Shown piece after piece: positions 51,424-61,217 of a stretch of DNA of 64,000 nucleotides. How positions within the stretch are numbered: position 1 is the first letter of the stretch; each line of letters starts with the position of its first letter. Source of the stretch: Mya arenaria. Taxonomy: Eukaryota; Mollusca; Bivalvia; Myida; Myidae. Made by a program: the position numbers and the translations under genes. The stretch lies in contig NC_069131.1 in NCBI RefSeq assembly GCF_026914265.1, forward strand, positions 10,680,001 to 10,744,000, written 5' to 3'. The notes under the pieces were generated by a model, which made no database searches, was not told the origin of the DNA, and saw only the letters and a program-made list of their open reading frames with translations.

Positions 51424-51600
51424 TTGTCCGGTTAGCGCAATGGTAAGCGCGCTCGCTTCTCACCAAGATGACCCCACGTTCGATTCCCGTCGTGGGCGCA
51501 TGTGAGTTTGGTATAGGGCCGCGTTCTCCGGGGTTATATACTTTTTTACAGACACGATCGTGGAGAGTCATTTTATTATGTTTTAGAGGTGGCAGGGGGA
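51424..51600 (+). repeat. tRNA-headed SINE
   Basis: The tRNA-like head at 51428-51500 has an A-box (GGTTAGCGCAATGGTAAGCG) and B-box (CGTTCGATTCCCG), but the acceptor stem does not pair, so it is not a functional tRNA. The body continues GTGAGTTTGGTATAGGGCC and TTCTCCGGGGTTATA, matching the SINE at 32110. The tail is GTGGAGAGTCAT. Confidence 0.65.
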
Positions 51601-51639
51601 GGGGCACAATATTATTCAGGAAATGAGTCACTTAAGGAT

Positions 51640-52748
51640 AATGATTTTATGTCGGCCCAAATATGTTCCTACACCGATCAAGGTATGAAGACAATGCAAG
51701 ATGCATCTCACGGATATACGAAAATGAATTCACAATGCCCCAAAATGTGTTCATGATGATGTAAACACAATTGAAGTAGATTTGACATTCGGAGTTCAGT
51801 TTCACCAATATGATATATTTTCAAGTTTCGATTGTATTTTCCACGGTGTATACGTATACAGTAGAATTCCGTTGGGTCTAGCTCGTTTTGCTCGAATTCC
51901 TCGTTGGCCCGAAAATGTTTCATGATACTGAAGGTAAGCATTTCCGCTTGGCTCGAATCATCCGAGGCTCGATGTATGTTCGCCGGTCCCTATGAGTTCG
52001 AGTTAATGGGGTTCTAATGTACTAACGATTTTTATCAAAAATAATAGTGAACAACAAAGCTTTTAAAATGAATAATTATAAGAGTGTTCATATCTTTTAT
52101 GAAATGCGAAATCAATCAAGCTTCCATTGTAAAATCAATATTTAGACGCTTAGTAAAGCATACCCCTAAATACAATTCAACCTATGAAACGACCAGATTC
52201 ATATAAATCAATATAGGTTACATTTACATTCCAAATCAAACAGTTGTAATAAGCGTTCTATTTTAATTAACAGCTGCCACATGTTTAAAAAGTTTAGTGT
52301 TACTCATTAAAAAAACAGCAGCATATTTTATGTATAAGTTTACATTTAGTTTAACTTGTCAATAATTATGTATAACACTTAATACTTCTTCATGTTTTTC
52401 TTAGCAAAAATTAATACATAATTCTTCCAAATCTTGACCCAAACCGCAGCACGGTACGAGCAATCCACACGCGCACGGTTCCGCTAGTTGACATGTATCA
52501 TTGCAAAATAGTTAGTTACTTAGATAGTTTATAATAATGGATACTCGTTTGCATTAACGCTTGGCGTAGTTCGACGCGCGCTCCGTCAGCTCTTCGACTT
52601 CAGTCGGTAGCCTGTTCATAGTCAGAATTTGAATTGACATAAACTTAGCATAAATTGTAAGATTGGAGGCAAACAGTAGAGGCATAAGCTGTAATTTGGC
52701 GTGTTGATGTACTGTCCAACTTGGAGACCTTGTAGAAGCCAGGAGAAT
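51640..52748. other. Intergenic, repeat-derived, no gene seen
   Basis: Around 51860-52020 there is a dispersed-repeat-like stretch with recurring GCTCGAATTCCTCG / GGCTCGAATCATCCG / GAGTTCGAGTTAATGGGG blocks, which looks like a transposon end. The remainder is AT-rich and featureless. Confidence 0.35.
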
Positions 52749-55015
52749 TTAAAGGGGTGTTAATACTCTTGATAAATAACTGTCCCATACCTGGAACGTT
52801 GGGGATACTTTCCGACCCTCCTCTCGGAATTCGTCGAGCAGAGGCACCAAATGAGTCGCAATAGCTTGGCAGAAACTTTCTATTTCAGGCTCTGGGTAAG
52901 AATCATCATTCAAACATCTGAGTGTTGACAAGACCGATGTAACGTCATAATGTATATGTTTGTTGTTGTTTATACACCAGCTTTCAAAGTTAATGAGCAG
53001 ACGGCTGTATAACACTTCGTCAATCAACTTGAAGGCTGTCAATGCCAGGTCGAAATCTTTCCCAGTCATGATGTTGGCTGCTGTAGCTTGGGCATATGTT
53101 CCAGCATCGGTTAAAAGATGCTTCAGGCCTGCTTCCCCGTACAAGTAGCCGATTCCAGCAAAGATAGACATGAGAAGGTGCATCCCACCTTCGACAGAAA
53201 TAACACCTTTCAGAGAAACGTCTTGACTCCATACAATTTCACAAGTTTTTGACAGCAGTCCCATGTCAAAAATTACAGGGATATGACTGTCCTAACTCGT
53301 GCATAACCTCTTTGGCCCGAAGAAGTGTTGTGTACACAGTGCTGTAATCTGTTGGTTTGGCCATGATGATTGGGTTGTAGGCGATAGTTGAGATGGTTTG
53401 ATTGGCTTGCCCAACTGAATTTGCGAAAAAAATGCTCCAGTTTGGAACTTTTTTATCTTCAGCTAAGTCATCACAAAAGATGGAGCTCCGTTCCAATGAG
53501 TATAGCAACTCCTTCAGTCTTGCACATTTTACAGCATTGGGCTCTACTGGATTTATTTCGTCTAGTGTGACAGAGCTTTCGAAAACGGGAGTTGGTCTTT
53601 GACTCGGATTCTGGTAAGCAGTGAGGCAGCATAAACTACCACCTGGTAGGCATTTTTTTTGTCGAATGTCCTTCTGGATGATTTTCCTTATCGTTGACTG
53701 ATTCTGTTTTCAACACTTGTACTGGACACTAGAATACTGGTCATTGCATGAGTAGTCCTTTTCCCATCAACCGTCCTCTCATTATGGTCCCAATTATCTG
53801 CCACTGCGACCACTAGTTTACCTCCTCTCTGTTTGGAAGCAATATTATCCGGTACAATTCCTCCAGATGGTGTAACTTTTCTGTGCTGTAATTGCTTGAT
53901 GAGCAGCCGAGGTTAGAAACATTCTTAGATCAGGATACGTTATTGTATACCCAAGGGCTGACATGTCTTCAATTAAGTGCCGGCTGATGAATTCGTGGTA
54001 GAGATGAACACCTAGCCCAAGATGCTTCGGTGATGGGGTTGACGTAACTAGAGTAGTAGTGTCGCGAGCGAGTGTTATACATTTTCTGTTTGTGGTTTCC
54101 GATGCGGCATTGAAACATTTCCTGTCTGATAGCCAACATACACCTTTATAAAGCAAAGGCTCGCAAAATTCTGCATGGGCAGACATGTTCATTTCATTAG
54201 GTGAATAGTATTCAGAATGATAATACATATCGACTGTAGAATTATAGTCCATTACTCTTCTTCGTAAAATTCCAATCGCTTTATGCACAATAGTTTCGTC
54301 TGTTTCTGGTTCTGATTCTGTGGTGTTCTCATAAGAGCATTCGTTGTCGTGTTGAATGATTTGTTCGATCTGTTTCGCTTCTCTAATGGCCTCACCTATT
54401 GTTTTATTAGACGAACACACCAAATCAGATTTGCCATGCTGGTGGACAAATGCTATCTCAGGCCATATAGCCCCAAGCAGCTTCTTCAAAAAGCACGTTT
54501 ATAACTATGTGCAGTTGTACACCCCTCATCTGTTGCTACTTGGATGAAACGTTCTCTTAACGTAGACAAGTAATACACTTTATTTTGGACTACAATCGAG
54601 TGCTCGTACACTTCCTGTAGACTCTCTGCTGTTTTTTTATATATATATTTCACTATATTTGTCAGATTCATTGAATACAGTTTTGGGTTGAGTACGGCCA
54701 CAAGTGCGTGCATAACTGTAGTAAGTCGCAAGACAGCCTTTTCTCCTGTGATAGCGGGCTTCAACTGCTACAAGATCACCATTTGCAACAGCACTTAACC
54801 GATCGATAATGGTTTTATCATTGATCTGTAGAGCAGTTTTTATCGCCTTGATATATGGAACATACGATCAACTTCGCGAATAACATTGTGATGACAATTT
54901 ACAGTTAGGGTCACATTTACATCCACAAATAAAACAATGTTCTTTCCAGTCAAAGTTATCGCTGTAAGATCTTGTTCTTAAATATGTTCCAATATTTTCC
55001 TTGTTGGCCATATTC
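52749..55015 (-). pseudogene. Decayed copy of a multicopy metazoan protein family of unknown function
   Basis: Minus-strand coding sequence can be followed from an ATG near 55011 (MANKENIGTYLRTRS, then CFICGCKC) to a stop at 52749, but only by changing frame several times. Recognisable blocks in order are a Cys-rich start (CFICG..C), VAVEARYHRRKGCLATYY, LKKLLGAIWPEIAFVHQHG, GLGVHLYHEFISRHLIEDMS, ADNWDHNERTVDG, NWSIFFANSVG, then a C-terminal part with GGMHLLMSIFAGIGYLYGEA. I recall such ADN-DHN-TxDG and GGMHLLM motifs from large invertebrate gene families that behave like repeats, but I cannot assign an enzyme function. Frame breaks lie near 54860, 54650, 54489 (T-run), 53860, 53690 and 53270. 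It is probably transposon-associated and non-functional. Confidence 0.65.
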
Positions 55016-56960
55016 AAAACCCAGCGTTATTCCAGCTGATGGTTCTGAAAGTAAATACATTTAGATTGAGAATGATATGCATCATGTTCTCTTATACATG
55101 TACGGATGCTGCTCAGGGAGTTTGAGTAAGAGTGTTTTAGCTTCCTTATAACAAACATTACAATCTCTTTGCAAAATGAGTTGACATTTATGAAGTTGTC
55201 CAACAGGCTACAGTATATGATTTTTTACCTAATAGTGTGTACTTCAAATTTTCTATAAAGATGAAAACATATGTTTTCTCTCAACATGTATGAATTTTGT
55301 TATAATATTGTTTTTTTTACAAGTTACTAATGTACTGATAACTAACTGTATTTGAGTTTATACAAATGTACATAATGCATGAGCTATATACCTCCATGTA
55401 TAACATGCATAAGAATCAGTTTTGTCCTGTGCGTAAAGTGTGGTGGTGGTCGATTTTTTTCATAAGTGTTTGGCTCATCAATGTCAGCTGTTCACAAAAA
55501 GCTTCTAGATGGATTCCCTGAAAATAATATTAATTTTATCTTATTTTACATAGATATAAGCTTGATGCCATCTTTCGAACATATCGGATATATATTTTTA
55601 CGAGGATTATATATTAAATACTTTGTCAAAAAGGATAACTCGTATATCCGGCTACTAGTGAATACTCGGTTACTACTCAAGTTTCTTAAAATAATTACAT
55701 GAGGTGTGTGACAAAAGACCCAAACATACGTAGTATTTCACCCTTACTACCTACCTATTTTTTCTGCCTAAATTCGTATTTTTTGAATTCAAATTGTACA
55801 TTTTAAAATCATTTAGTTCTGTTTAGTTCTGTTTCATGAATACTCAAGTGGCACTCCAAACTGTACTCAAACTGTCTCTTAAAGATATTGAATGTGTAGC
55901 AAAACATAAAGAAACATACTTTAACAATTCTATGAAATGATTCATACCATAAAAATTACTTGTCTCCAATAATATCAAAAGCATTAAATGTGAACACCAC
56001 TGACTTACAAACTTACAGTAGATTTTTTCATGGCTTAATTATATCAAGGGGGAGTCAGCTCAGATATATTGTAATCACCAGGAAGTAGATTTACTGATAA
56101 TTTCGCAGTTAATGGCAAATGTAGCATGCGCCTTCTGTAAAAAGAAATATATTAAAGAAGCAACACAGATTTATGAATTATATTCATTTTTTTTAAATGT
56201 TATATATATTGTGATGGGTCTGACTTCTCATAAATTATGAAAACTTACCCCCCCCCCCCCAGTAATCTTTAAAATGTAGTTGCCACCTTGGCCAACAAAT
56301 TATGAATAATTAAAGAGTGTATTTAACTGTTTTAACATGTGTCTAGTTTAACTATGAAGTGTAACATACTTAAAACTAGATAAAAATAGTAGATCTGTAG
56401 TAGAAAAAGCGCAATATGAGGTACCGCTGAAACCCGTTTTAATTACCCCACCCACATCATATACCTTACTGCAAGAGGACATCTCACTAATTTTAATTTA
56501 AATGCCACATACATGAATGTCCATACTCTGTACATCCATTTAAACTGAAACTTTCATATATGTCTGTTTATCCTCTTTCAGTATTCACATAAAAATGCTA
56601 ACCCCAAACCCTATTTTGCGAATAATTTAGCATATTTTAGCTAAATAAATAAACAAAAATGACATAGACAGTAATAAAAAAAAATTATTCGTTATATACC
56701 TACTAACATATCAGTTGAAAATTGTCACTGAAAACTCAAATGTAGTAATAGAAATAGGCAAATATGAATACTCACTAAATGTTTGTGTTTTGGCGGCCAT
56801 CTTGGATTTTTCAGCTTCGCATCGTCATTGAACAAAATGATTATCCATTCCAGAAACTAAAGACCTTTGCGAACATTTTGGTATATAAAACTTGCTTTTG
56901 GCAGACATAGACCAGTTAGGTGCTCTATACCTCTCAAAATTTGCAGTATTGCACAGCACA
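55016..56960. other. Intergenic DNA, no gene seen
   Basis: AT-rich sequence with a C-run at 56252-56261 and no coding signatures. An acceptor-like TTTACTTTCAG on the minus strand just upstream of the ATG near 55011 suggests the decayed gene at 52749-55015 once had an upstream exon. Confidence 0.35.
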
Positions 56961-56964
56961 AATA

Positions 56965-57316
56965 TACTACATTAAACTCAACACCTCTGTGGGTACCTCC
57001 CTTTATACCCTGTAAAATGGGTCTGACACAGAGGTGACTATATTAAACTCAACACCTCTGTGGCTACCCCCCCCCCCCATTATATCCTGTAAAATGGGTC
57101 TGACACAGAGGTGACTTTATTAAACTCAACACCTCTGTGGCTACCCCCCCCCCCTTTATACCCTGTAAAATGGGTCTGACACAGAGGTGACTATATTAAA
57201 CTCAACACCTCTGTGGGTACACCCCCCTTATATCCTGTAGAATGGGTCTGACACAGAGGTGACTATATTACACTCAACACCTCTGTGGGTACCCCCCCCC
57301 CTTATACCCTGTAAAA
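56965..57316 (-). repeat. Small inverse-orientation array of the 77-bp minisatellite
   Basis: About five units match the minisatellite of receptor intron 1 but on the opposite strand (here CACCTCTGTGGGTACC... and TAAAATGGGTCTGACACAG). They keep the same inverted repeat and a variable C-run. The array stops abruptly inside a unit at CCCTGTAAAAT, about 45 bp from the 3' end of a LINE fragment on the same (minus) strand. Confidence 0.92.
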
Positions 57317-57361
57317 TTTCTTCACACTTGTTGCCCATGTTGCACGACCTGATTCATCCAG

Positions 57362-57905
57362 TCATTTAAGCATAAGATAACTCTGTCGTGGATAACAGTT
57401 TTCTGGCATGTGTATCAGTTTTAACCAGTAGTTAAAGCAACGTGTTGTATATTGTATGGACATAGGGATTCTTCCACACTCACTTAATGCAAAAAAGTTA
57501 GCAACGGACTGGTTTAAACCACAAATCCGTTTACCGAAGTCAATATGGACTTTCTTCGTATATTCAGAGTAACGGTATCCCCATATATCGGCACAATAAC
57601 ACAAAATAGGTTGTACAATTGAGTTAAACAATTTAAAAGCGTCTTTCGGGTGTAAAAAAACAAAATGTTTTTGATATCTTAATATAGTTGTAATGGCTTT
57701 TGTCGCCTGTTTCGCTAGTGTTTCCCTAGGCAGTGTCAAGGAAAGCTTTGGAGTGAAAAACGCTCCTGAGTATTTATACTGGGATACAACTTACAATTGA
57801 GTACCACGATAGTACCATTTTTCATAGTATCTTAAAATACCACCTTTTCGGAAAACCATCTTTCGACTTGTCAGTATTAGGTTCCATACCAGTATCTGTA
57901 CAGAA
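57362..57905 (-). pseudogene. LINE reverse transcriptase, C-terminal remnant
   Basis: Minus-strand translation gives MVFRKGGILRYYEKWYYRG, an in-frame stop (TAA near 57789), then YKYSGAFFTPKLSLTLPRET. The open part follows (57362-57739), with LAKQATKAITTILRYQKHF and LFNSIVQPILCYCADIWGYR. This order (FRKGG, YKYLGxxFTPKLS, PILxYxxxIWG) is that of the region after the catalytic core in non-LTR retrotransposon reverse transcriptases. A frameshift lies near 57880 and the catalytic FADD region is absent. The copy is 5'-truncated and inactive. Confidence 0.75.
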
Positions 57906-58720
57906 TAGTATATCATGTAATCTAAGATCTATAAGATTTTTCTGATATTTTCATAATCAGTAGCGTACAAAGGCATGGCTGCTCCTATGATTGGGTCAAT
58001 CCCTACCTACAGATAACCATCCACACCTCTGCCCGACCACCGTCCTGACAATATCAGCACATACCACTTGAAAGACATTCAAACACTCTTCAAAATAAGA
58101 TACTTTAAAAAAAATCCGAATCAAATCAACAAGACAGTTATTTATTGTAAATGTCATGCATGCTTTTCAATGTAGTATTTACGATATTATTCGCAGACAA
58201 AATGTTTTTAATTCATATGCATCTGAAAACAATGGTAATGGTGATGCGAATGGTGATATTTGGTGGCGGATCCAGGAATTGACATTAGAGGGGGTGTAAC
58301 TTTGGGGCACAACCTTGTAATATTCGATTTAAAATGTTGGCAGGGGGATGTTGAGGTTTTTACCCAAGACAGTTTATTGTCCGAAATTGGGGCATTTGAG
58401 CGTATTTTTCTCTCTTCAATATTGACATAAAAATGCCCACTCCCCCGCCCCCTAGATTCGAAAGAATTCTATTGAAATTAACGATGCATATACCGTATAT
58501 CATTTGTTGAATATAATAAACATGTATACTTTTGTTAAAATTATGTGATTGACATGTTATATACATATAAAGAGTGCATTGCAACAATGTAGAACATTTT
58601 TGAAGAGATATAGAAGACAAAATGGCAAGAATTATTATTATTGCAATACAATAATTGTCTAATACAATATTGATTTTCAAACTCACGTCTTCACACCTTG
58701 TCACAATTCATACAGTGAGG
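57906..58720. other. Intergenic DNA, no gene seen
   Basis: AT-rich sequence. A stretch with GGTGGCGGATCCAGGAATT and GAGGGGGTGTAAC near 58261-58300 resembles a transposon end but has no visible partner in the window. Confidence 0.3.
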
Positions 58721-58721
58721 T

Positions 58722-58920
58722 GGTGGCGGATCCGTAGTCTAGTGGTAACACACCTGACTGTCCACCCAGGAGTCGCAGGTTCGATTCCCCGCCGCACCAC
58801 TAAAACAATATTAATCGTCTTCCGGGAGAGACGTTAAATGGGGGTCCGTGTAACAGTGCTATACTCTGGTCCACATTAAAGAGCCAGAGTAGCTTTAACC
58901 AGAGTAACATTCTCTGTCTG
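58722..58920 (+). repeat. tRNA-headed SINE
   Basis: The head at 58727-58800 has an A-box (TAGTCTAGTGGTAACAC) and a B-box (GGTTCGATTCCCC), with GTGGTGGCGG/CCGCACCAC ends that pair as an imperfect acceptor stem. The body contains CTTCCGGGAGAGACGTTAAA and TGGGGGTCCGTGTAA, a motif I associate with conserved animal SINE bodies. A tRNA gene is unlikely because of the attached body and poor anticodon arm. Confidence 0.65.
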
Positions 58921-59223
58921 TGTACTGTGCTTTGCAAAATTTAAATTGACTTACAATCTTATCGGAGCACTCGCCGAATGGACAAGGCTCAAGTGCGAGC
59001 ATGAATAAGCTTACACACAAAGTAACCAACCTTAAACAATAATTTAAATTGATCTCCAACACAATTTGGCAATAAGACAAACACAAAACAAATAATACAA
59101 AAATTGCTTATTCTATAGTAAAATACTAAAACATAATTATTTAAACAAATCTGAAAAAACACAACCATTTCACTGCTGCCATTTAAATATTATGCACTTT
59201 TTATGAGTATCAATTGAAACAAA

Positions 59224-60535
59224 ACAAGAGCTGTCACGCTCAACTATTCAGCCGCTTTTCAGTATAAGGATTGAACAGTTTTGGCGAAATATGCATTGAT
59301 CACTGTAAAATAAGATTAGATTACCATGCAAGACCTGATGTTTTTGCTGAGATATTAACATAAAAGTTGTTACATGCAAAATTTTAACCAAATTGTTTAA
59401 GTCCAATAATAAAGGGTCATTATTTGCAAAATGCAGTTATCTAAAGGTTATTCAAGTAGGTTGGGTGGTTAAGTACCAATATATGAAGTCTGAATGCAAT
59501 TTATCAAGTAGTTGCTGAGATATTAACATATATGTGCTAAAACGCTAAACCTTAATCAGAATATCTAAGTCACATAATAAAGGGGCAAAAATCTTTATTC
59601 ATTAATTAAGAAGGTTGAATGGTCGGGAGCCTTTGTATAAAGTTTCAATGCAATACATGATGTATTCGCTGAGGTATTGACTTAAATGTGGTTACATGCA
59701 AAATCTTAACCAGAATTTCTATGTAGAATAAAAAAGGTTCATTTTTTGAATTTAATGCAAAGTAGAGTTATCTTACTTTGTTATTTAAGAAGATTGGATG
59801 TTGAATACAATTGTACAAAGTCTCAATGCAATACATCAAGTAGGTATTGAGATATAAGCCTATGTGTTATTACATGCACAACCTTAACACACATTTCTGA
59901 GTCAAATAATAAAGGCCCATAACTTGCATTATATTAAAAAAGATGCAATCATCTTCATTAATTTAGTTGGTTAGATAGTTTGGAATACACATATAAAGTT
60001 TCAATGCAATACATAATGTATTTGCTGAGATATTGACTTAAATGTGGGTACATTCAAAACCTTCACTAGAATTTCTAAGTCGAATAATGAATTATTTTGC
60101 ACTAAATGCAAACTAGAGTTATCTAACCTGGTTAATTAAGTAGGTTGGATGGTTGAGTACCATTGTATAAAATGCTTACATGCAAAACCTTAACCAGAAA
60201 TTCTAAGCCGAATAATAAAGGGCAATTATTTGCATTAGATGCAAACTAGATTTATCTAGCTTGGTTAATTAAGTAGATTTGATGATAGAATTTCTAAGTC
60301 AAATAATAAAGGCCCATTTCTTGCATTATATTTAAATAAGTGTTATCTAACATCATTAATTTAGTGGGTTAGATAGTTGGGAATACATATCCAAAGTTTC
60401 ACTGCAATAAATGATGTATTTACTGAGAAAATGACTTAAAGGTGCTTACATGCAAAACCCTAAGTAAGTTGTGACGCCGACGCTAGGATGATTACTATAC
60501 AGATCTCCTTATTCTTTGAATAGTCGAGCTAAAAA
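59224..60535 (+). mobile_element. AACAAGAGCTGTCAC...GAGCTAA element inserted in copy 2
   Basis: It begins ACAAGAGCTGTCACGCTC, has about seven degenerate internal units of 160-180 bp (TTGCTGAGATATTAACATA, ATAATAAAGGGC and AAAACCTTAACC blocks), and ends ATTCTTTGAATAGTCGAGCTAAAAA. Copy 1 of the receptor segment has an uninterrupted AAACAAAATATGAGGCACAG at the matching place (near 28249), so the element boundaries are set by an empty site. There is no coding capacity. Confidence 0.8.
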
Positions 60536-61217
60536 TGACACACAGCAATTTCACTTTTTGTGCTAATCTGGATGTCCGTTTTTCCCCTCCCATGAATGGC
60601 TCACAAACAGTTCTCCAGAAAACTCATTAAACTAGAGAACATTTCATTAAACTTTATACCCTTTTAAAGATGCACTCATTCTCCCAGATATGTTGTACCA
60701 CAATGAAAAGGATGAACAAATATCGAAAACAATGGTTCTTATGAAGAATAACATATTAAATTTGAATGAAAAGTGCAGCAAACACGTTTTTCTACCTTCA
60801 TCACTGTTACTCTTTTAGAACCAACAAGTCATTTAATATTTGTCTATTTTCAGTTATAAACTTAAGGTTACAATCTTGTTATCAGTAAAAAAGTTTTCCA
60901 TAAACGCATTATTTAGTAAGTAGTTCAAGGTTTATCACTCAAGATTTGTTATACATGTGTATGTATTGATTTAAAATACTGTACGTGTCTTTTAAACTGA
61001 GCTTACCCTAGTTTAGTACATTTCAAACGCTGAATGTCCTGTGTATACAATGATTTAAAATGAGCAAAAGATGAAAATAGTAACTCTTTACTTGAAAATA
61101 TGACTTGTCAAGCAATTGACTTACAACACACAAACTTTATAATACATGTAGAATAGAATAACTTAAAGCTTAACGCTCACATTACATTGTCTGACCACAC
61201 TTGATTTTATTCAATAC

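Noticed and set aside
51428..51500. Functional tRNA gene
   Set aside because: A and B boxes are present but the acceptor stem does not pair and a SINE body is attached. A sister copy at 32110 shares that body.
58360..58704. 114-codon minus-strand open frame
   Set aside because: AT-rich, hydrophobic low-complexity translation with no family resemblance, in repeat-rich intergenic DNA.
58727..58800. Functional tRNA gene
   Set aside because: The ends pair partly, but the anticodon arm is poor and the downstream body matches a SINE.
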